Source: Leucaena leucocephala (lineage: Eukaryota; Streptophyta; Magnoliopsida; Fabales; Fabaceae). Taken from it: a stretch of DNA of 64,000 bases. Positions 25,232-37,292 of the stretch are shown here, piece by piece. The notes under the pieces are model-generated. The model was not told the origin of the DNA. It did no database searches and saw only the letters and a list, made by a program, of their open reading frames with translations. Each line of letters starts with the position of its first letter. The stretch's first letter is position 1. Location: assembly GCA_037074615.1 (NCBI GenBank), contig CM073546.1, positions 12,641,501 through 12,705,500 on the forward strand. The letters are read 5' to 3'. The position numbers were made by a program, and so were the translations under genes.

Positions 25232-28200
25232 ATGGCGACTTGCCCCACACATTCATCTCTCATGCTCACTCCTCATACTTCCTCTGTACATCCACAAGAC
25301 CTCACTCCTTCGCTTTCCTCCTTCAATCCTAATCCCCTGTCTAGAAATTTCTCTCTCTACCCATTGCGTTTGACGTTTAGAGCAAGAATCTCTGGCAGAT
25401 GGATCGACGTAAAATTGCAGAAGGAAGCTAATTCTAGGGCTTCCATTGTTATCTCTAAGAGTGTGGAACAGAGGGATGTGGGCTCCGCCACGAATACTGT
25501 TACTAAACCCAAGACTAACAAAGGAGGGGCCGCATTGCCTCTCAAAAGGGACAGGGTATGCGTAAATTTTGTTTTGTTGATTTTATATGAATAATGGGGT
25601 CATGTAATGAACTTGATTATTGGATTTTGCTTTGTATAGGTATTATTTCTTCCTCAGGGATTACAGTTTCAGAACGTAGTGCGTCTTTATAAACTAAAAG
25701 TATGCCGATGCTTTTTTCCTTGATCTTTCAATATGGTTCATTTCGTATTACTTCTTTAATATTTGTATCTGAATTTCGCCCATTCATATTTATTCTCTTT
25801 TTTGGTAAATTATAATTATTGTTTCGTAATTATAATTAAACTTGCTATCGTGGAATTGAGATGAATATGCAAAGCATCGTCGTTACACATTCAGAAGGCC
25901 ATTAGGTGTAGTTTAGTGTTGAGGGGGATGATTATTTTGTAGGTTTTAGGCTTTAACCTCAGTGCTGTCAATTGTCATTTGCCAAAAGAAAAGTGGTACA
26001 GGGTCATGCGGTGCCTTGTTTATAAATTCTACTTTCAATTTCATTGTTATTTACCCAGAGTTTTGGTTTTGTCTTATAGAATGTAATAAGTTTGAGCTTA
26101 TACTTATGTATTATTCTCAATGAATCATGAAGGTTTCCAAAGTTATTTATTTTCATGTTCTGTTTTCCCTTTTTAATTGTTGATTCAGAGAGAAAGGATA
26201 TGTAGAATGCTTAAATATTATTGATATACTGAGGGGTATTTATATACAATAGGCAACCCTAGTCATTAATGCTATAATATCATATCGTATCCTCTATACT
26301 AAATACAGAATATTACGTACTAATTACAGGATATTACATATCCTATAATATCGCTACAATATCTCTACACTCCCCCTCAAGTTGGAGTATAGATGTCAAT
26401 CATACCCAACTTGTTACAAAGATATTCAATCCGGACCCCATTAAGAGCTTTGGTGAGGAGGTCGCCTAATTGATCACTGGATCGGACATGTCTTGTAGAG
26501 ATGAAATTTTCTTTGAGCTTGTCTCGAATAAAATGACAGTCAATCTCAATATGTTTCGTGCGTTCATGGAATACCGAATTAGAAGTTATGTGTAGGGCCG
26601 CTTTATTGTCACACCATAACGTTGCTGGTAATGAGGTTTTAAGGCCCACTTCCTTCATTAACTGATATATCCAGACTATCTCACATCCAGATTGTGCCAT
26701 GGCCCTGTATTCCGCTTTTGCACTCGACCGTGACACTACATTTTGTTTCTTGCTTCTCCAAGATACCAAATTTCCTCCGACGAAGACACAGTAGCCAGTA
26801 GTAGACCGTCTTGTGGCCTTTGATCCACCATGATCAGCATCACAAAAACACTCAATATCTATATGGCCATGACTCTTGTACAGTATCCCACGACCTGGAG
26901 ATCCCTTCAAATAATGTAACACATGTTCTAAGGCTTTCCACTGTCGGATAGTTGGAGAGATCATAAATTGGCTAAGAACACTCACTGGATAAGTGATATC
27001 AGGGCGGGTCACTGTAAGATAATTCAATTTTTCAATTAATCTTCTGTACCTCTCTGCGTGCTCGAACAACTTGCTCTTAGCAGCTTCAACAGGATTTTCA
27101 TATTGTACACTACCATCAGCATCAAGCAGCGGGTTATAAACTATAGGAAAGCTAGTTGGGGCAGCTCCAAGTTTACCGGTTTCTTTCAGCATATCAAGAA
27201 CATATTTTCTCTGAGTCAATAAGATGCCCTTCCTGCTCCTCATAACTTTAATTCCCAAGAAGTACTTTAATGAACCCAGATCCTTCGTCTGAAAATGGGA
27301 GTTAAGGAATGATTTGAGTGATGAAATCCCCGAGGTGTCGCTCCCTGTAATCACAATGTCATCGACATATACAACTAGTAAGATTATGCCAGTACTTGTT
27401 CTCTGATAGAAGACCGAATGATCACACTTACTCTGGCACAAGCCAAAGTCTTTCACGACAGTACTAAATCTGTCAAACCATGCCCGAGGGCTTTGCTTCA
27501 ACCCGTATAAAGATCTCTTAAGATGACATACTTTACCGTGCTCCCCCTGAGCAACAAACCCAGGTGGTTGCTCCATGTATACTTCTTCAAGAAGATCGCC
27601 ATGTAAGAAGGCATTTTTGATATCCAACTGAAAGAGATCCCAACCATAAGTAGCAGCCAAAGAGATAAAGAGACGAACAGAGGAGAGCTTGGCCACAGGA
27701 GAAAAGGTCTCAGAATAGTCAACACCATACTTCTGAGCATAACCTTTAGCAACAAGACGAGTTTTAACACGTTCAAGAGTGCCATCAGCCTTAGTTTTAG
27801 GGGTCAACACCCGTTTACACCCAATGGCTTTCTTTCCTGCCGGTAAATCAACTAAGGACCACGTACCTGCACGATCAAGGGCCGCCATCTCCTCTTCCAT
27901 AGCAGTATGCCAACCCGGGTGGGACAAGGCCTCAGAAAGGGATCGAGGGACGGAAATAGTGTCTAAAGAGGCAATGAAGGCACGAGAAGAAGAGGAGAGG
28001 TGGTCATATGAAACAAATGAAGAAATAGGATAGGTACAAGTACGTTTACCTTTGCGAAGAGCAATGGGCAGATCGAGGGAGGGATCTGGATCAAGAACAG
28101 GAGGGGTCTCAGAGATAGGGACCGAATCAGGCTCAGACGGAGGAATACTTGTCGTAGGATCTGATGAAGAAGTAGATAATGGCAGGGTAGAATCTGGCGT

Positions 28201-31200
28201 AACATCGGTAAGTGTGTCCTTTAGACGTCTAGTATAAACTCGAGACAAAGGTGGTTGATCAGGTGCCGGTACAGGAGCTTGGGCCGGTGATGGAGAGGGA
28301 AGGACAGAGTATACCAGAAGAGTATCCTCCTCCACAGGTAAAGGAACATGAGCTGAATTGGTAGACGCAAAATAAGGAACAGATTCCTGAAAAGTAACAT
28401 CAGCAGAGACCATGTAATGATTAAGAGACGGAGAGAAACACCTATAACTTTTCTGAACACGAGAGTAGCCAAGGAAGACACACTTCAAAGACTTAGGATC
28501 CAATTTAGAGACACTCGGACGCACATCTCGAACAAAACACACGCACCCAAAAATCTTAGGGGCAATGGGAAACAAAGGTTTGGAAGGGAAGAGAGTAGTA
28601 TAGGGAATATGACCATCAAGAACAGAGGAAGGCATGCGATTAATAAGAAAGCACGCAGTAGAGACCGCATCGGCCCAAAAAGATTTAGGAACCTTCATTT
28701 GAAATAGAAGAGCACGGGCTACCTCTAAAAGGTGACGATTTTTCCTTTCAGCAATGTCATTTTGAGCTGGTGTATCCACACAAGAGGATTGATGGAGAAT
28801 GCCGTGTTTAAGCATAAAAGAGCAAAATGATTCAGAAAAATATTCTTTAGCATTATCACTGCGCAAAGTTTAAATAGACGTATTGAATTGAGTCTTAATT
28901 TCAGCAGTAAAGGCACAAAAATGAGAAAACAACTCAGAACGATTTTTCATTAAATATAACCAAGTAGTACGGGAATAATCATCCACAAATGTAACAAAGT
29001 ATTTGAAACCAGCTTTGGACTCAACTGGACATGGACCCCAAACATCAGAGTGTACTAACTCAAAAGGAGACGAAGCTCGTTTATTGACTCGAGAAACTAA
29101 AGGAAGACGGTGATGTTTTGCAAACTGACATGACTCACATTCTAAAGACAACAAATGCTGAAACTGAGGATAAACCTTTTTCAACGATGATAAAGATAAA
29201 TGACCCAAACGACAATGTACTTCAAAAGGAGTGATACCACCCGCACAGGCTACCGCACGCGACCCCTGATCATCAAGGAAGTAAGGACCGCCAGATTCAT
29301 AACCTCTACCAATAATCTTCTTCGTCAAAAGATCCTGTATCAAGCAATAATCAGGGAAAAGTGAGACCCAACAGTTTAATTGACGAGTAAGTTTACTAGG
29401 AGATAAAAGGTTAAAAGCAAGGTTAGGGACATTAAGTACAGACTCCAAATGAATAGAAGAGGTAGGTTTAACTGTGCCTGAACCAAGGACACGGGATTGG
29501 GAATCGTCCGCAATGGTAATGTTAAAAGGATTGGCATAAGATTTGTAAGTAGAGAAGAGATAGCGGTTACCTGTCATGTGGTCAGTAGCACCAGAGTCTA
29601 TGATCCATTTGGAGGAAGAAGAGACAAGGGCAGTAGCCTCATTACCTGTGGCAATAGCAGCATTAGCAGGAGGATTGCTAGACTTTAATTGAGCATATTT
29701 AGTAGCAGAAATGGTAACCGTGTCATTAGCAGTCGTGGCCACATGTGCAGAGTTTGTAGAGATATTGTAGCGATATTATAGGATATGTAATATCCTGTAA
29801 TTAGTACGTAATATTCTGTTTGTTCTGGAGTTTACGACACGTACGTTTCGTATGACCAGGTTCCTTACAGTAGTAACAAATCACATCTTTTGACTCTTGA
29901 TTAGAACCCCCTGGTGTAGAACCACGAGGATTAAGTGACCCACGAGTATTATTCTGACCACGACTGAGCAAGGCGCTAGTAGGCACAATAGAAGCTGGTG
30001 AAGAGATTTGTTCAGTTCTCAATACACGAGAGAAGGCTTCTTCAAGAGAAGGGAGATGAGCCCCAGATAAAATCTGAGAACGAGCAGCCGCATATCGAGA
30101 CGGAAGGTAAGAAAACTCATAGTAGCCATCTGCTCTCGGTGAGACACATTGACCTTTCTCTCATCAGAAATAGGCATGAGGGCATTGAGTTCTTCATACA
30201 TTCCTTTGAAATCCATAAAGAAGGCTGTAAGAGGACGATCATCCGGTATCTCTGCGCGATGGAAAGACCTGCAAACCTCATATATTCGAGAAATATTATT
30301 CTTGCCGGAGTATAAGAATGCCAAGTAGTCCATCAGTTCTTTAACAAATTCACAGTGAGTAATAGAAGGCATGATCTCACTGTCAATAGAGTTACGAATT
30401 TGTAAGAGAAGCTGTGCATCATCCCTTAACCATGACTTGCGAGAGGGATCTTTCTCGTCCGGAGGATCATCGGTCAAGTGATCTTCTTTCTCAATACTTC
30501 GGAAATAAATACGAATAGTTTTACTCCAATCTAGGTAATTTCTCCAGGTTAATTTGTACTCCGTAATCTTAATGACTACTGGAACCATCTCAGAAACTGT
30601 TGTAGACTTAGTTGCAGCCATCCAAAACAGATTAGTGTTAATAAAATCAACCAAACAACGATTAGTCAAAAGAACTGGATTACCGTTGCTTCACTGGGAG
30701 CCTCGTAAGAACAATTGTTCAAGCCAGTAGAGAAAGACCACTCCAGGGGTTAAATAAAACAAACAAATTGATCTGGAATCAGAAACAGAAAATCTGCCGT
30801 CGGAAAATACGGATCAGAGACGGAAGACCCAGTATGTGACAGTCAAAACCAGGGTACGAAACTTCAGGGGTATGCTAAGGAGGATGAGTCGAGCCCAACG
30901 GAGTGAATCGCTGTCGGAAAAGGTCGCCGGAGATGGCCTCACGCTCCGGCGCGTGAAAGTTCCGGCGAAGTTGACGGTGGCGCGTGACGGTCACGCGCTG
31001 CTCAGACGGCCACAAAATTTTGGGGAAACGCCGATCGGGACTGTGCGACCGTCCCTGGCTGGCGCGTGTCGTTTCCTGACGTCGGAAAGTGTGACCCAAC
31101 GGTGGTGAACAGTGCTATCAGAAACAGAGACTCAAGAACAGCCGGAAACTGACGCCAAAAACAGCCAAATGTGCACCTAAACTTTAAAGCTCTGATACCA

Positions 31201-34200
31201 TGTTGATTCAGAGAGAAAGGATATGTAGAATGCTTAAATATTATTGATATACAGAGGGGTATTTATATACAATAGGCAACCCTAGTCATTAATGCTATAA
31301 TATCATATCGTATCCTCTATACTAAATACAGAATATTACGTACTAATTACAGGATATTACATATCCTATAATATCGCTACAATATCTCTACATTAATTAA
31401 GCTCTAAGATTTATCCACAGCCGTCTTGCGCAATGGGTTTGTTTTTTTGTTTTTAATATATTCACTTGTCAACTAGAAGGGGAAATATACGCTTCTATAA
31501 TTTTTGGTTGTTCTTATGTTTATATCACAGTCCATGCAAAAGTTTATATTGATTTTTATTTTTCGAAACTTACATACTTCCATGATTTTCCACTGGTTGC
31601 TAAAATGATTTAAATGTCGTTTGTGTTCTCTTTCAAGTTCTGGTGATTTTTGTTTCATTGAATTTTACGCACTTGCTATGCGTTTTCCCTTCAAGGCTAA
31701 ATGTTTTTCTGTTGTCTCACCAGATGAGATATAAGACGTTCTTAGAGATTGAAAGACTGAAGGAGAGTATGAAGGAGTATGGTTTAAAGACAGCAATATC
31801 TTTACTAAAACAAACAGCAAATACAAAATTTGTAGGAACAGTAGAAGCCCATTTTCGTCTCAACATTGACCCTAAAAATTATGATCAACAACTGAGAGCA
31901 ACGGTGAGTTTTCTGCTCTTTGCTTGATTTTGGTATTTAAATGTAAACTTCTTATAAATATAACAGTAAGACATCAATTTTTCCTCTTTCATCCAATCTT
32001 TCAAGGTAAATTTACCCAAGGGAATTGGAAAGCCTGTCAAATTGGCTGTTCTTACTCAAGGTACTCATGCTACACAAGGGTCATTCTTCTGATTAATTCC
32101 AGATTCCATATCAAGCAAAATAATATTTTTTTATGAAAACTTTTGATGTATCCATTATGTAAACTTTGATGTGAGTGATGTTTTTTAACCTAGGAGTGGT
32201 GGACAGTTTGTCGTTTTATACAGACTTCCAAAAGGGGAAAAAATATAAATGAGCATGTATAAGAGCTTCTGTGTCATGGCATGCTTAAAGTTCAACTATT
32301 CTGGATATTAGGGAATTCTCAAAAACATTAAGAAGATAAAAGTTACTGAATTAAGATTCCTTATTAACAAATGTCTGCTTCTAGCATGATGCAACTACCC
32401 TTTGAACTTAAGTAAGCATCTGCTCTAAGTTGAAATTGCTATCTATTTATTCTGGGAAGCTCTTCCCAGTATCAGCCACCAAAATACAGTCCTTTGTGAA
32501 TGATGGGTCACCTGTTTAAGCCTATGCTCAATTGCTTGTTTTAGAGGGTTTCCTTACATCCATTTGTCATCTGGGAGAAATAATAAGGGAACTGTAGTTG
32601 CTGATCCTAATCCATTCCTCTTAATGGTAACTCCGTTAGCTTATGCAGTTTGAGCTTCACATGATAATTGGATGGTTTATCTATCATTTGGGATGAAGCC
32701 TTTTTACCAACTCACATAATTAATGTTAAATAACACTTAACTCCCTGAGTTTTATGTTACATATGCAAACAACTCCAAGTTACAATTACATTATACAAAG
32801 ACCTCTCCTATAGTTTGGTTTTCTGGGATTTGTGTCCGTTTGTAATTTTCTTTTTTGCCACAGGGAACATTTGTGTGATTTGTGTTTAGTCGAAACTGAA
32901 GAGGGTTAACTTGCTTAGTTTTATAAACCCTTGGATTAGTCATTGTAGTTTTGAATTCATGTACATAAGCTAAGGAAATTAACAACCATTTAGATCTAGA
33001 CTTTCTGTTTCATATTTCTGAAACATTAGATAGTTGATTATTTCTATTTACTTGTTGGCGATTCATCCTGAATATGCCCTTTTCTTTTCTGACATTTTTC
33101 TGCGTGCATCACAATAATGACTTGAGGTATCATAAACTGCTTAAATAAACTTTTCAATGAAAATGAAAAGGGAAAAAATTAATTACATCACGAATCATAG
33201 TATACTCCTAATATTCATTGCCACTCATAATTCATAGTTTATTTTCCTAGGGGAACAGTTCAATGAAGCAAAAAATGCTGCAGCAGATTTGGTGGGTGGA
33301 GAGGACCTGATAGAACGGATAAAAGGAGGATTTATAGAATTTGATAAATTGATTGCTTCTCCTGATATGATGCCTAAGGTGTTGCCTTTTCTCACCAATG
33401 ATAAACTTTCTCTTTCACTTTTTTAAATTTTTTTCTTGTTTATTAGTGATATACTTCAAAGAACCCATTAAATAATGTTGCCTCAAATTTTCAATAAGTA
33501 ATCTGAATGGTTGGTCACTGGCTAAATTATTTACAATATGGTCTCCTAATGTGAGATGAAATCCACCTGTACAGAAGTTAAATAAGTCTTCTTCTGGTTG
33601 TTAACGTAGAGGCTGCTAGGTTAATTACTCCCCTCTTTTTTTAATGAGGTAAATATTATAAATGGCATGATATGAGATGCAACCTAATTGATTCTTGTTT
33701 TCAAATGAAGAGCTTTTGATAAGATGCATATCTGCTGCTCATTATATTGTAATAAACCTTAGTATGGGGTGAAAGTTAATTTTGTAATGTGATGTAAGCC
33801 ATTTTTAACACACATAACATCTCTCCCTAGATTGAATTTTTGGTAATTCTGTAGACATTATTTAGAGGTGGATTATGTTTTTTTTTTGGAAATTCTTTTA
33901 ATTTTCAATAATGCCTATACCAGATTTCTAGTCTAGAGAAAATCCTGGGTCCAAGGGGCCTGATGCCTGATCCAAAAGATGGTACTGTAACAGCCAATAT
34001 TCCTCAGGTACATAATACATTATCCATTTTGCATAGGACACACATTTTCCTTATGAACTTGAAGTACTATATAGTAGCTTTTCAATTTCTCTCTGATCCC
34101 TTTCCCCTTCCCCAAAAATAATGTATATAGAATTAGTCATACTTGCCAGATCAATTTTTTTTTTCTGTTTTTGTCCTTTTAAAAGTAGAGGTGGTCGAGC

Positions 34201-35803
34201 AGTCTAGATTCTCTCCATGTAAGGTGGAAAAATGACTCATTTTGAACTATTTCTTGCTGTCCAAATGATTAGCAGGTCTAGATTTTTTATTACAATAACA
34301 AGAAGAAGCCTTATCCCACTGGGTGGGATCAACTACATAGATCACACAATATCATTATGCTCAATCGATAACCAAATATTTGGATAAATTCTTAACCAAA
34401 AGATGTCCTTCAATAACTTCATTGAGTGTTTGTTTCAGTCTTCTTTTATCCCCTTTCAAAAAACTCCATTTTTTATGTATCCTCCTCACCGGCGCATCTA
34501 AGGCCTTCTTTGTATTTGTTCAAACTATCTCAAACGGTTTTCCACCATTTTTTTCTTCAATAAATGCCACTCTAAGTCTGCCACGTATATAATCATCACG
34601 AATCTTATCTTTCATAGTATGACTACAAATTCATTTCAATATTCTCATCTCAGCAACCCTACTTTATGCCCATGTTGTGTCTTTGAAGCCCAACATTCAT
34701 TGTTGGTCTTATGGTAATGCGATACAACTTCCTTTTTACTTTATTAGATACTTTCCGATCACAAATAACTTTGGTAGCCTTTCTCTAGTTAAATTACCAA
34801 ACTTGAATTCTATGATTAATTTCACTATCTTTTTATATAATTGATCTCAAATATCTGAATTTTGCGTCTTGTGGAATAACTTCCAAATCATTTCTAACTT
34901 GTCTTTTATCAAAATTGCAATGCATATATTTTGTCTTTCTCTTGTTCAGGTGGAAACTTTCGACTCTAAGGTCTTTCTCTATAACTCAAGTTTCTAGGTG
35001 ATATATTTTCTTGACACAGTCAAAAGAACTATATCATTAGCAAAAAGTAATAAGCTCAGTTAACACGTCTAAAATCAAGTTAAACAAACAAAGTTTCAAA
35101 GATAATCCTTAGTGTAGGTCAATCCTTAAAGAAAGTCCTTTGTCTCGAAAGCTTTCTAACACTAATTGTTATCCCCTCTTACATATCTTGTATGACTTGA
35201 ATATATGCAACACATACATCTTTCTTTTCTAAATTTTAACCCTAAGAAATGTATTCTTAATATATGGGAATGATACAATTTCAAATATATTAAAGATTAG
35301 AATTTGTTAAAGATGATTTCATTTTTTCCACTTAAAATTGAGAGTGCCCTTGGGCATGGGAGACAAAATTTTGAGGGCTGAGAATTTTGTGCTTGTGACA
35401 TAGAAGCAACACTTTATTTTCAAAAGCATTTTCTAAATCAGAGTGGCTTGAATTTCTCCTTTTTCAGGCTATAGCAGAATTGAAGCAAGCAAAGTTCGAA
35501 TACAGGGCAGATAAAACTGGAATTGTGCATTTGCCTTTCGGAACCGAGGAGGACCTTCTGGCAAACTTAATTGCCGCAATAGTATGTTCTAAGCGGAGCT
35601 GCTTGTGTTTGTTTATGCATTTACTCACAAATGGGGTTTGAATTTGATTGATTGTCATGATTTTACAGAAATCAGTAGAAACAAACAAACCATCTGGGGC
35701 TAAAGGTGTTTACTGGAGAAGTGCACACGTATCAGCAATGGGACCTTCTATCAGGTTAAACATCAGAGGGATGCTGGATCACAACTCACAAGCTTCCATC
35801 TGA
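25232..35803 (+). CDS. RPL1: Plastid 50S ribosomal protein L1 (uL1), nucleus-encoded
   Basis: uL1 binds 23S rRNA at the L1 stalk and helps release deacylated tRNA; this copy would act in chloroplast ribosomes. Exons: 25232-25555, 31724-31903, 32006-32060, 33251-33378, 33924-34007, 35468-35581, 35669-35803. All introns are GT-AG and phases agree; the total of 1020 nt gives 339 aa plus TGA, close to the 346 aa I recall for Arabidopsis. Residues 1 to about 70 are rich in Ser, Thr and Pro with few acidic residues, like a plastid transit peptide. The mature part shows KTAISLLKQTANTKFVGTVE, LAVLTQG, the conserved LGPRGLMPDPKDGTVT, EYRADKTGIVHLPFG and SAMGPSIRLNIR. Oddity: the usual K-V-x-F after PFG is absent, an in-exon four-residue gap. 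Intron 1 (6.2 kb) hosts a copia element and intron 5 hosts an RTE fragment, neither in the coding strand's sense. Confidence 0.93.
26178..26369 (-). repeat. 3' LTR of the young copia element
   Basis: It is identical to the 5' LTR except at 26230. It adjoins the purine tract on the right and TTAAT on the left. Confidence 0.95.
26370..26378 (-). promoter_or_regulatory. Polypurine tract
   Basis: The minus strand reads GAGGGGGAG immediately before the 3' LTR. This is the expected plus-strand priming site of reverse transcription. Confidence 0.9.
26377..29742 (-). pseudogene. copia pol: protease, integrase, reverse transcriptase, RNase H, with one nonsense codon
   Basis: From 29742 the frame gives the aspartic protease site WIIDSGATDHMTGN, the GAG-pre-integrase zinc region (HCRLGH ... 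CESCQFAKHH) and the integrase core (HSDVWGP, FVDDYSR). TAA at 28870-28872 interrupts it, probably from a lysine codon. The same frame then runs on without another stop for 829 codons after the first Met: TLRSDNAKEYF, QNDIAERKNRH, then RT with LDIKNAFLHGDL and the catalytic YVDDIVITG, and RNase H with CDADHGG and SSAKAEYRAMA, ending DIYTPT. Apart from that single stop and the upstream breaks, the polyprotein is complete in length. Confidence 0.94.
29755..29819 (+). repeat. Inverted 65-bp copy of the element's own LTR end
   Basis: The + strand here starts TGTAGAGATATTGTAGCG and is identical over 65 bases to the first 65 bases of the LTR as read on the minus strand. It therefore lies in reverse orientation relative to its host element. 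It sits between the gag zinc knuckle and the protease and introduces an in-frame TAA for gag. Confidence 0.93.
29801..30621 (-). pseudogene. copia gag (nucleocapsid), frameshifted
   Basis: The start at 30621 (MAATKSTTVSE) follows the leader. The product shows the copia gag hallmarks LTWRNYLDWSKTIRIYF, SIDSEI and RSFHRAEIPDDRPLTAFFMDF. The frame is lost near 30106, where one base is missing: the sense continues in the next frame as SRYAAARSQ to LEEAFSRVLRTEQ. It then reaches a CCHC zinc knuckle (CYYCKEPGHTKRTC). The reading ends in a stop supplied by the inverted LTR fragment at 29755-29819. Confidence 0.9.
31189..31200 (-). promoter_or_regulatory. Primer-binding site (initiator-Met tRNA)
   Basis: The minus strand reads TGGTATCAGAGC directly after the LTR, complementary to the 3' end of plant initiator-Met tRNA and the usual copia primer. 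Confidence 0.93.
31201..31392 (-). repeat. 5' LTR of the young copia element
   Basis: On the minus strand it starts TGTAGAGATATTG and ends CTGAATCAACA. It adjoins the PBS on the left and the TTAAT target duplication on the right. Confidence 0.95.
34291..35270 (-). mobile_element. RTE-type LINE 3' fragment in RPL1 intron 5
   Basis: Read on the minus strand, broken frames show the order known from plant RTE elements. These are an RT segment with RIDLHQGLSL-like sequence (about 35130), a degraded region where FADD is expected (about 35050), HLNKRKTKYMHCNFDK (about 34930) and the distal HTMKDKIRDDYIRGRLRVAFIEEK (about 34560-34620). DAPVRR lies near 34490. The 3' end has the IPPSGIRLLL-coding tail and a short GTT/CTT-rich repeat (34291-34308). 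It is 5'-truncated and full of stops. Confidence 0.8.
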
Positions 35804-36699
35804 CATCTGAAGTATATTACACTTGTAAAAGCTCGTTTTGCTTCATTTTAATATGCTCTCTGGGTTATGGCCTCTGTTAGATCTTGCACCAAATATCTAA
35901 TCAGTCAAAAGATGGTAGGAAAAGTGACATAGAGCCCAGGGATGAAGATGGAGATCCTTTGGTGGCTGTATCTACGTTGAAAGATGGCCCTAGCCAAAAG
36001 GCAAAAGTTGAATGCAGGCGGCATTGTCTCTGACCCCAGAGGAGGATAATCTTGTATTTACTTCAACACCTCTGATTTAGTGAATTTTCTTTGTTATGCC
36101 ATTATATAAACGTTTTTAATCTTTAAATCTATGTATAGGTTCTGACCATTTTCTTCAGCTTATTTGTTCGTTGCACTTGTTAGAGTTGGTTTGGGAAATT
36201 AAACTTTTATATCTTTTTTTACCATTTGGTTTCCTGCGTTACCAGGCTCTCTGACTGATTTTTCTTTTTTAACTGAAGCTTGAAATCAAGAGCTTGCTTA
36301 AAGGAGAATCAAGTCCTTTTATTGGGACCTTCAATCGTTACTAGTTAATTTTTGGGAAATATGTACTCCTTTTGGTCCTGCACTAATAATATTACTTTTT
36401 TCACTTAATATTTTTAATTAATTAACTGAAATTCTCTAACTACTAACTTTTATTGTGAGTAATTTTAATATTTTACAAAAAATAATTAATTTAAAGAACT
36501 TCGTTAATTTTTGTTAAGTTGTTATAAGTACTGATAAGGATCCATTTTTAACACATTGTAGACTAGCTTCCTATTTTCTTCGGAGACATCAAGATCAAGG
36601 AGATGAGGTAGATAAGGATAGCATTATAGCAAATTCAATTGGGAAATTGCAATTTTATACCAAAAAAAAATCAATAATTACTTTCTCAAAACTTAATAG

Positions 36700-37103
36700 T
36701 AGGAATGTGCATGGGTTGGTCAAGTTAGTTATTTACATAGTATTTAGCCTAAAGAAAGAATAGACTATTTTTTGCAGTCTGATACTTAACTCTATCCAGT
36801 AAAAGTTTTAACCATTTCAGGGTAAGCATAGGCAAGTTTTCATATCCAAGTGGTAATACCCTACTCATATTGTGGGACAAAAATTTACAATTATGAATTT
36901 CTAAAATAATTAATATTCATATTTTTAAAAGTTAAATAATATCCATGATTTACTAAGAACTTAGTAACAAAAAATAGTAATTAAAATTTTAAAATATATT
37001 AAAAAATTATGTCCATCCACTTAAAAATGATCTTGATTTGTTTAAATATTATATATAAAATAATTATTAAAAAAATAAAAGTAATATAATAGATAGAATA
37101 AAT

Positions 37104-37134
<31 letters not shown>

Positions 37135-37292
37135 GGGTTAAGCAAAATGGATAGAGCATAATATATTACCTGGTGACCTGCCCAACAATGGGCCAGGCCC
37201 AACATATCCATTTATGTTTTGGGTTAGACTGGGTTATTTTTCTCTAGACTCGGGTGAATAGACCAAACAACTAGACACCTTGTACACCCCTA
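36700..37292. mobile_element. Nonautonomous hAT-type DNA transposon
   Basis: The left end is TAGGAATGTGCATGG and the right end, reverse-complemented, is TAGGGGTGTACAAGG, matching imperfect hAT-type inverted ends. Flanking 8-bp duplications are CTTAATAG (36692-36699) and CTTAATAA (37293-37300), seven of eight identical, the length made by hAT transposases. The 593-bp interior encodes nothing and contains a (TA)n run at 37111-37134. Confidence 0.82.
37111..37134. repeat. (TA)n microsatellite
   Basis: An uninterrupted TA run inside the hAT element. Confidence 0.9.

Larger units (their letters stand above)
26178..31392 (-). mobile_element. Young but defective Ty1/copia retrotransposon in RPL1 intron 1
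   Basis: The element has 192-bp LTRs (26178-26369 and 31201-31392) that differ at one base (26230 T versus 31253 A). They are flanked by perfect 5-bp target duplications TTAAT (26173-26177 and 31393-31397). On the minus strand the 5' LTR is followed directly by a tRNA-iMet primer site, then a leader, gag, and protease-integrase-RT-RNase H in copia order, then a purine tract and the 3' LTR. Coding is broken in at least three places: a one-base frameshift in gag near 30106, an inverted 65-bp LTR copy at 29755-29819, and a TAA codon at 28870-28872 in integrase. The near-identical LTRs imply a recent insertion, so the breaks either came after insertion or were carried by a copy mobilised in trans. 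Confidence 0.96.

Noticed and set aside
27779..28707. Several plus-strand frames across the young copia
   Set aside because: They are antisense to a long, motif-rich pol frame and have no independent similarity.
30836..31108. GC-richer 90-codon frame, either strand, right of gag
   Set aside because: It lies in the untranslated leader between the copia PBS and gag. Composition alone does not make it a gene.
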